From Torreya grandis (Eukaryota > Streptophyta > Pinopsida > Cupressales > Taxaceae), in assembly GCA_037957365.1 (NCBI GenBank), contig JARHVA010008423.1, positions 272,501 through 336,500 of the forward strand: a stretch of 64,000 nucleotides of DNA. The letters run 5' to 3'. The notes under the pieces are model-generated. The model was not told the origin of the DNA. It did not search any database and saw only the letters and a program-made list of their open reading frames with translations. A program made the translations under genes and the position numbers. Of this stretch, positions 36,712 through 48,242 are shown piece after piece (position 1 is the stretch's first letter; each line of letters opens with the position of its first letter).

Positions 36712-36720
36712 TGAAGTCAA
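36085..36720 (-). repeat. Imperfect ~140-180 bp tandem repeats in the LARD leader
   Basis: Units start at about 36089, 36230, 36372, 36552 and 36681. Each begins with a GACCTAGTRKATGCAA-like word followed by CTAGGGTTTTGA, then an AT-rich stretch containing GAATTTGAAATT or ATTCAATAAAAATT. On the - strand this is the leader next to the primer site. Confidence 0.65.
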
Positions 36721-36728
36721 GTTCACCA
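36712..36728 (-). other. Putative primer-binding site of the LARD-like element
   Basis: TGGTGAACTTGACTTCA on the - strand, two bases inside the 5' LTR (36731-37958). It has the required TGG start and correct position. The TGGTGAAC start recurs next to the LTR end at 51788; the cognate tRNA is not identified. Confidence 0.5.
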
Positions 36729-36730
36729 AA

Positions 36731-37958
36731 TGTTTTACTGAATTTGGGAAACTATAGGTTTAATTTCCTAAATAGTAAAGGGGTCTAGATTAAGGGGAAA
36801 ATCAATAAATAAAATGTGCCTTAATTAACCCACTGATTTATTTAATCTATAAATACTTAATTGATTTCTAAAAATAGCAAACAAAGGGATAAAGAGTAAA
36901 AATTAGTTGATTCTAGGCAGAGACAAAGGAGATAGAGGCTGTAAAGTGTTGATCTAGTTGGGTACACTATCAAAAATAGGATCTAAAAGTATATGTTCTA
37001 CCTGAATAGGAGCATCAAAAATAGGACACCTAGAGTTTCAACACTATATTCCAAGTTTTAGTGCTATAGTTCTTAGTGTCTAAGCTTTCTGAGCTTTTTG
37101 GGTTCTATTCATCTGCTCTGGTAGACCTTGTGCCTAAAATATCAAGTCCTAGTTATTCATGAAGATCTATGTGCAATTGATTTTATCTTCAAGGATCATA
37201 TTTCCTCTTCATGCTTGATAGGTTATCTCAAATATGACTGGAAAAAAGGGTTAGTGTGTGATATACACTAAATGTGTGATCATACCCCATGTGTGGGCAT
37301 GTTGCCTACATACCAATACTCAAAAGAGGGATCAAGTCAAATGTAGTTCTCCAAATTTGAATGTGTATTGTGTAATAATATGTATGAAATAAAATTTTAT
37401 GTGAATTTTGGAAAGTTTGAGATGACTCATGTCTGGTGTAAGAGCTTGGATAGGCTGGAAATAACAGTGGTTGGTTGTATGCAAAGAATAGGAAGATTTA
37501 CTTGAGTGTGCATTAGTATATTTATATCTTGTGAATTTTGAATGATTTTAAACCCTTATAAATAACCTTTGAATGGGATTTTATAGGGAAAATAGTGATC
37601 CTAGGCTAGATAAACACGCATTAGGATGACAAGAGAAAAGATAAGGATTCAGGAAAAGCTGATCATTTGAGGCTATTATGGACTTGGAAAACAACACTAA
37701 AAAGTGGACACCTTAGTTCCCAACACTGTATTCCAAATTATGGTGCTATTGTCTAGGGGTAAAGGGACCCTGGGGGATATGTTTATGCTTGGGAGAGGAG
37801 TTTGGGACAGCAGGGGATGAATCTAGAAGGCTTTAGATGATTGGGAAATAGTGAAAACATGCCTAAGTGGGTTATGTAAGTGAGTAGGATAGACCTATGG
37901 TTTACGTGTCACAAGTCATTCTCAATTTGTACAAATTTTATTTTAGTATATGACCACA
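36731..37958 (-). repeat. 5' LTR of the LARD-like element
   Basis: 1228 bp, TGTTTTACTG to TGACCACA on the + strand, followed directly by the duplicated target CATAC. The outer edge is confirmed by the unfilled allele in the right-hand 3 kb LTR. Confidence 0.9.
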
Positions 37959-38195
37959 CATACACACATTCATAATTCATAAAGTGAATCTGAACACAAT
38001 TTACAAATCTCTTTATTTATATTGGTCCTTGTTGAGTTGTAATATAATATCACCTTCCAAAAATATGTCTCAGAGTTATTTTTTTAGAAAACCATTATAA
38101 TGATCATAACACTCATATTTATAATGTGGGAAGGTGGTTATAGTGTGTAACCACCTATTTTTTATTTTAGATGGTGCACAAGTGATTTTAAAAAA

Positions 38196-38213
38196 ACACC
38201 ACTTAAGTGGTGT
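38196..38213. repeat. 18-bp perfect palindrome, conserved in both 3 kb LTRs
   Basis: ACACCACTTAAGTGGTGT is a perfect palindrome. The right-hand LTR keeps its central 16 bases at 49576-49591 with one change at the outer edge. A nearby GGTGCACAAGTG word precedes it in the left copy. It may be a protein-binding site in the LTR, or merely a structure. Confidence 0.8.
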
Positions 38214-38532
38214 AAAAATGAGTTGTTGTAATTGCGCCACATGCAAGAGTACAAAAGAGAAATTGCACGACTTGAAAAGAGTAGAGGTGTAATTGTGATT
38301 TTTGAACCAAGTGTAATTATTACTCATGATTTATAAAATTTAAATAATGCATTTACATGAATTACATTTGTGAGTTTGCACTTACAAAATTTGCAACTGT
38401 AAATTGAAAAATAAGATTCAACATTTACATGAAAAGGCCAAAAGCTTTTGATAGAGCCTATTCGTCTTCACTTTAGCTGAGGACGATTTCAATTTTATCT
38501 AGAAATTACTTATTTTTTCACTTCCATTATAT

Positions 38533-38800
38533 TCAACTAAATTTATATGAAGAGCCCATAAATAAAACTTGGCTAACAAATTCAACACTATTGATAATGG
38601 AACCAAAACAAAACATATGGATTTTGCCTAAAATTCCAAATATATTGATGAAATGAAACATAGGTAGAATTTTTTTTTCATCATCCAAATGCTCCCAATT
38701 GTAACCATTATATGAAAAACCACACCACTTAATGAATACATCTGAAGTGCCTCCTTGGACATAATAGTGAGACACTATTCATCTGGATTGACACACTTTT
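38533..38800 (-). pseudogene. Chromodomain-like fragment inside the 3' LTR, possible captured host exon
   Basis: The - strand frame reads HYYVQGGTSDVFIKWCGFS, then YNGYNWEHLDDEKKILP and FHFINIFGILGKI. The pattern hhhKWxGhxYxxxxWExL is the chromodomain core, with aromatic residues Y, W and W where the methyl-lysine cage sits. The KWCG...WE-LD arrangement followed by a HFINIF helix resembles, as far as I recall, the chromodomain segment of plant CHD3-type remodelers (PICKLE relatives). Gypsy chromoviruses carry chromodomains only at the integrase C-terminus; here it is inside an LTR, far from any integrase. Nothing recognisable follows, so at most one exon was taken. It is a relic, and the call rests on ~50 residues. 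Confidence 0.45.
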
Positions 38801-40159
38801 TTTGACATATATTCATTAGTATAATCCCTCATTTTTCCTTGTAATTATCAAGCTTTCACTTTGTAAGTGAATTCAATCATGATTTATAAATCCATTCATT
38901 ATTAATATGATATTTACCCACCTACTCGACCAAAATTCCAATTCAGAATTCTCTACTTGCATAATGGAAAGCACTTTCGTACATATTGTTTGATTTGTAT
39001 ATTTCTGCTATTGACATGTCTGTACGGCTTCACTAAGTGAATGAAAATAAACAAATATAAAATTATTATTTTTTATTTTTTTAAATTTGTACTCCTTTAT
39101 TTGGGCATACGACCTCTTTATTTAGAAAGGAACAAAAACAAACTTGATTAGATACTTTCCTTTTTTAATTTTTTACTTCTCCCACCTCATTGGTGCCATA
39201 CAACTCACTTTTGTAGGCAAAAACAAATTGAATTTGCTGATTTGGTTTAATTTTTATCTCCAACCATATGTTATAGCACCATATGGTTTAGTCTTGGTTG
39301 GGAAAAATAAAAAAATAATTTAATTTATTCCTATTTTTTATATTCTGCATGCTTCTCCCAGTGCCATATGGTTGTACAACTATATCATTCCTCTTTGTGA
39401 GCAAAAGAAATTAAAAAATGACTTAAACCCTTCTTCCTCTTATGTCATATGATTTTGATTTGTAAGAAAAACTAAGGAAATTTTGCTTCTTTATTTTTAT
39501 ATTCCACTTCATATCTTCTTCCAATGATAATGTACGGTTTCCCTTTTACAAAAATCACAAAAATAATCTTTGATATGGTATTGAGTCAGTATATGTAGAA
39601 TCATTTGGAGCTTTTGCACACTTGGATGGTGTAGAATGGCTTAAAAATATTTGGAAGAAAAGTTTTATTTTAACATGACTCAAAGAAATGATAATGACAA
39701 TTACACAATTTTGGGAGAATAAAACACAAATTGCACAAAAATGAAGAATTTTTTTAATTACATGATTTGGGGAAGTGCCAAGTCTCATTTGCATGACTCG
39801 AGGAATTATCCATGATAGTGGAAATTGAAAAGGTGAATTATATATTTTAATTAAAATAATTAAAAATTATTTAAATTAAATTTATTTATATATACATATT
39901 TTTTAATTTTGTAATTGCATTGCATGTAAAGGTGGAAATACAAATTGAATGACATGAAAAAGTGTTTAGGAAATTTAACATAACTCGGGGAAAATAAAAA
40001 GTACTTGCATAACTTGAAAAGAGTTAATGAAACTTTTACATAATTTTAGGAAAAATTAACATATTTTTACATGGCATGAGCAATTCAAAAGGTATTTTCA
40101 CGATTTTGGAAATAAGACATTTTGCTCATAATATTGGTTTTCAATTAAATTAATTAATT

Positions 40160-40187
40160 AATTTTCAATTTTTTAAAATTGAAAATT
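40160..40187. repeat. AT-rich hairpin with 13-bp perfect arms
   Basis: AATTTTCAATTTT and AAAATTGAAAATT separated by TT, about 75 bp inside the outer (- strand 5') end of the LTR. The right-hand LTR keeps only a decayed version near 51490-51520. Confidence 0.75.
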
Positions 40188-40263
40188 TCAAACCCAAACC
40201 AAGATTAACCAAAAATTAAATCAATTTTTTCTAATTTTTAAATTTTTAAAAACTATGACAACA

Positions 40264-43215
40264 ATTGGCTTTGAATGAGATTTCAAACTATAGTGGATAG
40301 GAAGAATTCAGACTCTGGTTTTGTAGGGCAACAGAGTCTTAAATTTGACTGCAACTTGATCAACTGAGAAGTAACCAATATTTAATAAAATTATGGATCC
40401 TAAAGCCATTATAATTCTATAACATGTTAATAGATAGTGTATGTGAGGATATCAAGTACTCAACCTGATATATGTTGTCACATATCCCAAAAAATAGTGT
40501 ATGTGAAGGCATTTTTTGTTATGTGTTTTCACAAAAACTAAAATACAAAGAGAGAAACCTCTCCTAAACATTTTATGATTGAAATTAGATATAAATAATG
40601 ATGATATCATGTTAAAAAATTTATTGAGTATCAAATTTAGTTATCACAACACTTTCATTTAATAAGTGGAATGTAAGTCTCACATTTATCTACCCTAATC
40701 TGACCAGCTGATAACCAATTTTCCTATATCAATTATATGATAAATGAACATGCACTATCAAGCCAAATCACTTACTTAGAATAATTTTATTCATATATTG
40801 ATCTAACCAACTAACATCTGATTAACCTATCTCAATTATATGATAAATGAGCATTCATTTCTGGGCCAAATCTCATGCTCATGAGAATTCAACATGTTTA
40901 CCATCTGTTCACTTGAAGAGATCCATGAAAAAATTATCCATTAAATCATTTGAGGAATAAATATCCATATCACCATTTTTAATACTAAAATAGTTATTCT
41001 CTAAATTTACTATCAATTTGTTTTGTCTTGTAGATCCACTTAGCTAAATAACTTTAATTTTTATTTCTAAAAATGTGATACTTTTATTGACCCTAAAGTT
41101 ATGGCCATTTTGACAAACTTGAAAATCATGTGATTACCCATGATATCTCCCAAATCGATATTATAGTTACAAATGTCTACATGCAAAATACCAAAACATA
41201 GAGAATAAAGAATAATAGATATACTATTGCATTTATTAAAAAGTAACACACATACCCCAAAAGGAAACAAGGAAAGAAAACAATCCAAATAGGGAGAATA
41301 AAACTATTTATAATGTGCAGAGGAAAATGAGAAGACTATACAAATCCATTCACTAGCTGAGAGAAGTACCTATCATTTCTAAATAATGGATTTGAATTAT
41401 GAGGTTCAAACACATTTAACAACAGTGACCAAGTAGGTGAGAAGAGGAACTTACAATTACCATTCACACAAAGATGATCATGAATGAACAAATCAACAAT
41501 GTTTTCCTATTTTGAAATGAAATAATTATGAACTCTCCAATCTTATGTGAGTACTTTTGAGAAATATTAAACTTTTTCAATGTCTTCTTACGTGACTTCA
41601 AATGCATCTATGTTATAAACAATATCTGAATTTGAGAGACGTGTGTCACATATCTATTTTTGAGATAGAACCACAATATGATTATCTTCTGAAATGAACA
41701 GGGTGTTGATATTCATTTATAAATTACTTCCCATGATAGAGATAAATTCATATTTGAATGAATTATTATCATCATCTTCTTTGATTTGTTCTACTTTGAC
41801 ATTTTCCATTTCTCTATAGTGAATATTAGGTACCATTCATTTTATTCTGCCTTCACATTTTTTTAATGTCAACCTTGGCATGATTATGATATTCAATTTA
41901 CATAGGCTTGATTGATTTGGATTCAAATCCTATGGATAATTATTCTACAATGGGACATGAAAAAAAAGTGTTAGGGGAATCTTCACTTTTGACCTCTAAT
42001 TCTTCTATTCTGATATAAGAAGAATCTTCTTTTTTGTAGAAAACTAGTTCCATGTTATCTTCACCTTCAAAAAGTAAAACATCACACTCTACATTATTAC
42101 TCCTTTCTATTTTTGGTTCTATCAACTATTTTTCAAATAACCCACTTTCTCCTAGGACCATGGGGTTTAATTAATCTAGTTAAATAGGCAAATATTTCTC
42201 TTCTTTATCAAAGGAGAAGCCACATGCTTCAACTATTCTCTGATAAATCATTAGTTATAATAACTATTCACTTTTTTCCACAATTGTAACAATTGAAACA
42301 ATCAATGTGATAAGAAGCACTTTCTCTTTTCCTCTATTATAATTTTCACATTTTTTATCCATGATTTTCATTTGGAATCTCTTTTTTAAATGATGAGAAT
42401 TCTTGATTATATCAGGTTTCATTGATTTTTCAACATTTATGGTAGTTGTCACACATTTTGAAACTTCTTTATTCAACATCCTAGATATAATCATGTCATC
42501 TTCAATCTTGATAGCTTCTTGTTGTGCAATTTTCAAGTCATTTACCTTATTATTTATTAAGATTAATTTGATTTCTGGGTATAAAGAATAAAAAAATATA
42601 AAGAGTTAATTTTTGGGACTTCATTGATCTATCTAAGGATTTAGTCTCAATATTTTTTTGAAGAATGTTACAAATTCTCTCATGTGTTCATTGTCCTATT
42701 TTTGAATTTGGAAGAAGTATAAAAAAAGTGCACACATATTTGCAAATATATAGAATATGTTCATAAATTAATATTAAATGAGTCCCAATTCATAATGCAT
42801 CCATCTTCTAGGTTCCAAAACCACTCAAAAATAGGTCTAGTGAGAGTTTTAATAAAAAGTCTCATAGTGACATCCTCATACATAGCTCCCAAGATGTTAT
42901 AAGACATTGTGAAGTATAAATATGGTTATATGTATCTTCACCATTTTCACAAAAAAACTTCATAAATATCTTCCTCTAGCATGAATTTAATTCATTATAC
43001 TAAGGTAAATCCAATAGACTAAAACATTTTCCCCATGGGACATAGGGAAGATTGGGGTTGGGGTGAATCAATGCCATTTATTCAATTAGAAAGATGCAGG
43101 CACTAGGTACTTTATCTCAATGGAGTCATCAACCTCCATTCCATGAGAGGTTATTTGAAATTTCTAAAACTCGTGTGCATAAATCACCTCGATCCCTAGT
43201 GGAGTCACCAAAAAC
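40264..43215 (-). other. Internal region of the 3 kb-LTR element with primer-site region
   Basis: On the - strand, TGGTGACTCCACTAGGGA (43193-43210) begins a few bases after the LTR end. It is in the primer-site position, and a very similar GGCGACTCCACTGGGG phrase is, as I recall, common just after the LTR in plant Tat elements. Gag follows. From about 41940 down to 40264 I see only short frames (41067-41288, 40452-40634) without signatures, so pol has been lost or was never present. Confidence 0.6.
41940..42960 (-). pseudogene. Gypsy gag relic of the 3 kb-LTR element
   Basis: On the - strand the retrotransposon gag core is recognisable: GEDTYNHIYTSQ (about 42960-42925), then LGAMYEDVTMRLFIKTLTRP and FEWFWNLEDGCIMNWDSFN (about 42890-42780), matching the EDVxMRxFxKTL...WFxNLxxGCIxxWxxF pattern of plant Gypsy gag. 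Frameshifts follow. A later frame (42536-42264) ends in a region with a cysteine-rich CFNCYNCGKK stretch near 42285, a possible zinc knuckle relic. A further acidic frame (42125-41940) reads NNVECDVLLFEGEDNMELVF. No protease DTG/DNG motif was found after it. Confidence 0.72.
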
Positions 43216-43958
43216 TATTGGTTCAATATTATTTTAGGGGAATAATCTGGTGACTCTCAGTACATAGTGTGGAAATTGAGTCCTTATGTTACTCATCAAT
43301 GAAAGGATAAAGGCCCTCTCCTATTATTAGGTGAAGATACACTTATTAAAATACAAAAATGGAAAATTAGGGGAAAATCTATTCACAACTATTTATAGCA
43401 AAAATATTTTCTACAAGGGTTTCATAGTTTTAACAAGAAAGTACAAAAAGAAGATAGAAAGGAAATGAGGTGAATTAAGGGAATGATGAGAAATAGAGAA
43501 AGGAAGGAGTAAAATAGAATAGGATTATTATATCTAGTTAAAAACAAAATCTACAATGATAATCCAAAGAAAAATGAAGGATGACTCTAGGCAACTAAAC
43601 ATAAATATTCACTAGAATAGTCCAGGAAGTTTAAACAATGTGCTCATGGAAATCTCTTAATATTCAATGGGTGATAAAGACATAATTACAACCTTCAGAG
43701 TGAAAAATAGACACTGAGATGATTATCTGATACTAATAGAAAATAAAATATGACCATTCCATATTTACACATAAAATATAATTAAAATATTTCTTAAACC
43801 CCACCGAGATTTTACTTTTGTTGAAATAATAGACATAGATTAAAAAATAAATTCTACTGTGCAATTTTCACATTAAGAATAATTGATAATAGTTATGATA
43901 AAGTTTTAAAAGTAAATATTTGAATACAAATGAATCATACACACACTCATAATTCATA

Positions 43959-44234
43959 TATTAGATAAAACACAGAGAGAGAAAGAATCAGATTGTATTC
44001 ATTTCATATCTGAACAATAGAAGAAGGCCTATTAAATAGGCAAAGAAATGAGCCACTTGAGAAACATGTGAAAAGGGTGGGTAAAACAACCAATGTTGAC
44101 TAGCATGAAAATAGCTAAGCCCATTAAAAAAACTAACCTCTTAACCCAAGTGGTTAAGGAAACTAACCATAGACTTATTACCTTAGTCAATAACCTAAGG
44201 TAAATACATAATTAAACTAACATACTCCCTTAAT
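43959..44234 (-). repeat. 3' LTR and polypurine tract of the nested Copia
   Basis: LTR 43959-44222. On the - strand the sequence ATTAAGGGAGTA (44223-44234) precedes the LTR start TGTTAG, a recognisable Copia polypurine tract. Confidence 0.88.
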
Positions 44235-44429
44235 GACAAAACTAGAAACAAGACCAAGTTTATCTTTGAATTTTATGAACTTGTTTGCACCAAGTGGTTT
44301 GGTCATTATATCAATTAGCTACTCTACAGTGGGGTGGCATAAGAGATTGATGTCTTCATTTGTAACCAACTATTGGATGTAATGATGGTCAACCTCAATG
44401 TGTTTGGTCTTGGCATGGAAGAATAGATT

Positions 44430-45700
44430 TTTCACCATCTTCAAAACACTTTAGTTATCACAAAAAATTGGAGTAGGCTTTGATGACTCAAACCGAAGAT
44501 CCTCCAAGATTTTCTCTATACATATAGTTTCACAACTGCACTAACCATAAATTTATACTCTGATTCTATTGAAGATAATGCCACTGTAGTTTTTAGTTTG
44601 CTCTACCATGAGAAAACTCCTAAAGCAAGAGTGAATACATAGCCTATTTTAGATTTTCTTGAATCTACTGATCCTATCCAATTAGAGTTAGAATATCCAG
44701 AAAGCTCAAAATCTATAGACTTCTCATATAGTATCCCAAAGTCAAGGGTACCTTTGACATATCTTAATACCCATTTTTTAGCTAACCAATGTACTTCTTA
44801 TGTTTTATACATGAAGCGAGATAGAAAAAACATTACAAAACAAATATCTAGTCTAGTGGTAGTGAGGTAAATGAGACTACCCACTAGCTACCAATACACT
44901 GTTTCATTAACCGAAAGTGAAGCAGTATCGGTTAAAATTTTAGATTCAACTTCCATAGGTGTGTGATTTGGATTAAAATCCATCATTCTAAACCTTTCCA
45001 ACAATGATTTGGTATACTTATTCTGTGACATGAATACAACACAATCACCTTGTCAAAACTCAACACCTAAATAATATTCCATTAGTCCTAAGTCTATCAT
45101 GTCAAAAGTATAATAAATGTCATCCTTCATCTATTTAATGAGACTAGAACTACCTCCAGTGATGGTTAAATCATAAACATATACAATGAGAATCAAGATA
45201 TCATCACCAGACACCTTTATATATATAGTTGGTTCAAAGTTACACCTTTTGAAACTAGACTCCCTAAGGTATGTATCTATCTTCATATACTAGGCTTGAA
45301 GATCTTGTTTAAGCCCATACAAGGACTTGCTCAACTTGAAAAAAAGATGTTCCTTACTAGGAACGTAAAATCCATATGGATGAACTATGTAGAATTCCTC
45401 CTCTAGATCTCCATTCAAAAAATAACTCTTGGCATCCATTTGGTGCACCTGCCATCCAAACGAAGTAGTAATAACAACAATAAAATGAAAAGTTACCATC
45501 TTTATAGTAGGAGAAAAAGTCTCTCATAATCAACCCCTTCTTCTTGTGCATAGCCTTTTTCAACAAGTTTGGCTTTGTGTTTGTCCAAAGAACCATCTGC
45601 TTTGTATTTTACCTTGTAAATCCATTTACAACCAATGGATTTATTTACTAGTGGTATCTCCATGAGCTCGCAAGTTTTATTTTTCATCAAGTAATCATAT
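44430..45700 (-). pseudogene. Copia reverse transcriptase and RNase H relic
   Basis: RT begins NKTCELMEIPLVNKSIGCKW and YKVKYKADGSLDKHKAKLVE (45690-45502), then QVHQMDAKSYFLNGDLEEEF and KLSKSLYGLKQDL (45499-45290). The active site, near 45175-45190, reads VYVYDLTITGG: YVYD in place of YVDD, losing a metal-binding Asp. MIDLGLMEYYLGVEF and LRYVKGTLDFGI follow. RNase H has SGYSNSNWIGS, where Asp is expected at Asn, and VALSSIESEYKFM. Multiple stops lie between blocks. Colinear with the + strand Copia relic at 1-1352 but clearly a different family. Confidence 0.93.
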
Positions 45701-46099
45701 TATAATTGCATGGTTGATTAACACTCATGCTTCCCTTTGGCCTCTAAAAAATAATTAGGCTCAAATACATGTGAAACAATAGTTGTTAGAGAAAAATTAT
45801 CATGCACACCTCTATCACCAAACTTCTTCCCTGATCTCAATCTTCTTCCTTCAATACCTTGTGGAAAGTCTCCCTCCCTTAGTGCTTCCATTGTGGTAGA
45901 ATACTACTTTGGATTCTTTGGTTGTTATATTGGAACCTCATAATGACCTACATTAATTCCCTCTCTAGAATGTGATTCCACTAATGAATTAGAATCCTGC
46001 TCAAATTTCACACCAAAACTTATAATAGAATCATTATAAGAAAATAATGACTCAATATCAGAAACTTTATCAATTGTTGTGAAGTATGGCATCTATTTC

Positions 46100-47440
46100 T
46101 TTACTATGACATCTCTATTTACCACAAATTTGTTAGTAGAAACATCAAGTAATCTTTAGGCCTTTGACTACTCACTGTACCTAACAAACATGTATACTTT
46201 TTTTTTTGCATCCAAGTTACTTGTCTTTTGACTAGAAATAACTACAAAAGCTACACAACCGAAAATTTAGAAAGTGCTTACATCTGGAGTTTGACCTGAC
46301 CAAGCCTCCTCTGAAGTCATATTATCTAATGATTTTTTAGGACTTTTATTTAGGATGTACACCACTATATTCACTTCTTCTGCCCAATATTTATATGGAA
46401 CATTTTTGCTTTAGACCATACAGTGAAACATGTCCATCACCATCCTATTTCACCTTTCCACAACTTCATTTTGTTGTGGAGTGTAAGGGGTAGTATACTG
46501 TCCGTGTATGCCTTTAGTGGCACATAAGTACTTGAACTATTTTGAGATGAACTCACCCCCATTATCCATTCTAAGAGATTTCACTGACTTTCCTGCCTAT
46601 TTTTTAACCATAACTTTCCAAGTAAGGAAGTTAGAAAAATAATCAGATTTCTTCACTAGAAAGTATACCCAATTTTTCTTAGAGAAATCATCAACCAACA
46701 ATAGAAAATAGTGGGATCTAGAAGGGGTAGGTGTTTGCATTGGACCATGCAAATCTACATGCACCATGTCTAATACTCCGTTAGCTCTTGAAGCTTTACC
46801 AACATCAAATGAATGTCTAAATTGTTTCCCTAACTGATATCTAGTGCATACATGATGACTATCTCAAATAGAAGGAATCCCCTTAACTAGCTTATTCTTG
46901 CTCAATGTAGTCAAATACTAGAAATTCAAATGCCCATACCTTTCATGGCATAGTGAAATTGTGGTATCAACCATTGCAAGTGTACTTTCCTTTTCCCTCT
47001 ATGGATTTGCAAGCTTATATAAGCCTTTCTTCCCAATCCTAATAACAATAATCTTGTTATCTTTGGTAGTGACTAAACATTATTGTCCTTGAAACTTACA
47101 ACAAAATCAGATTTTAAAGTGATCTCACTTATTGAAAGTAAATTTTTGATCACATCAGGCACATACCTAACATTCTTAAATGTATATAAAATTTCACCAT
47201 TAAAATTGATCTTAAAATTATCATATCCTTTCACAAAATGAGTCCTACCATCTCCCAAAGATACATATTCATTATTACTATCATTTTCAACAAAATCCTC
47301 ATACTAGTCTTTATGGAATTTATAATGGTGAGATGCCCCTGAATCAAAGTACCAAGATCATTCCACCATAGGATTACCATTGGAAGCCATGAAAGAAAAA
47401 TTAGGAGATAATTCCTTGCCTTCACCTTCAGCTACATTGG
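46100..47440 (-). pseudogene. Copia protease, GAG-pre-integrase and integrase relic
   Basis: The protease reads WSWYFDSGASHHYKFH at about 47330-47370 with an intact DSGA, then LGDGRTHFVKGYDNFKINFN and VRYVPDVIKNLLSISE (47258-47073). The GAG-pre-integrase/zinc region is CHERYGHLNF and CTRYQLGKQFRHSF (about 46960-46800). The integrase core has its three acidic residues in MVHVDLHGPMQ, LRMDNGGEFIS and NEVVERWNRM (about 46770-46460). The tail includes KYWAEEVNIVVYILNKSP and FGCVAFV. Stops are scattered between these blocks. The polyprotein would cut itself and integrate cDNA. Confidence 0.92.
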
Positions 47441-47469
47441 CATTATGAGTTTTCTTTCTAGGGTTAGCC

Positions 47470-48242
47470 ATATCCTGTTATCTTTTCTTGCAATCTTTTT
47501 TAAGGTGACTAGGTTGATTACAGTAAAAACATTTCCACTTAGATCTCTTATCAGAGCCACTTACTTATGAAGTTTCTATCAGAGAACTAGTATTTTTACC
47601 AAATTATTTACCCTTTCCCTTGATGAAGAATTCACTCTATATAGAAGTAGATGTAGACAACACTATCTGCTCCTATTGTCTCTCCTTATGCAATAGCAAA
47701 ATAGACAAATTTTCAAATTCCAAAGTCTACATCTCAATAATAATGTGCAGGGACTCCATAAATGACTCAAATGAAGGTGGAAGATTCTACATAACCAAAG
47801 CAATCAAATCTTGCTCATTAATAGACTTCTGCATAGCCTTCAACTAATCACTGATGTCCTTGATCTATAATAAAAACTCAAAAATGGAGCCACCTTATTA
47901 CATCTTAGTAGAAAATAATAAATTCTTCAAATACAATACCTTACTGGCTTCAGAATCTTGGTATTTAGAAGTAAGACTAGTCCATAAAAATAATGCAATG
48001 GTCACATTACTAACCTCTGAGATTATATTATCTACTACTAATAGTTTTAACAACATAAGAGCCTCATGATGATGTTTATCATAGTCATCATAACTAGTGG
48101 CAAGCCTTTACTCTTTAACAAGCACTATTTTATCAAGGTTCTGATATTTACATATCATCAAAACCTTATGACTCCAAAAACTAAAGATCTTGTTAGTCAA
48201 TTTTTGAGAATCTAGTAGTAAAAAGTGTTGAATACTAGCCAT
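47470..48242 (-). pseudogene. Copia gag relic
   Basis: ATG at 48240-48242 opens MASIQHFLLLDSQKLTN, followed by MLLKLLVVDNIISEVSN, DLIALVM and LPPSFESFMESLH, the order of a UBN2-type Copia gag. The zinc knuckle CFYCNQPSHLKKDC (C-x2-C-x4-H-x4-C) is intact at about 47490-47535. About ten stops break the frame, several where Trp or Gln is expected. The product would coat the element RNA. Confidence 0.88.

Larger units (their letters stand above)
31110..37958 (-). mobile_element. Non-coding LTR retrotransposon (LARD-like), - strand
   Basis: 6.85 kb bounded by ~1.23 kb LTRs with ends TGT and ACA and a perfect target duplication CATAC (31105-31109 and 37959-37963). The right-hand 3 kb LTR shows the unfilled site at about 43932-43950. 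A GTGGGGGCAAA polypurine tract on the - strand next to the left LTR gives the orientation. The 4.4 kb internal region contains no gag or pol signature, so it must have depended on another element's proteins. This is the definition of a large retrotransposon derivative. Confidence 0.9.
30384..40263 (-). repeat. 3' LTR of the 3 kb-LTR element, split by a nested element
   Basis: LTR sequence is 30384-31109 plus 37964-40263; 31110-37963 is the inserted non-coding LTR element with one duplicated CATAC. It matches 43216-43958 plus 49355-51601. It contains an 18-bp palindrome (38196-38213), a chromodomain-like fragment (38533-38800) and a hairpin (40160-40187). A 60-codon frame at 30535-30717 has a hydrophobic repeat but no recognisable domain. 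Confidence 0.85.
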
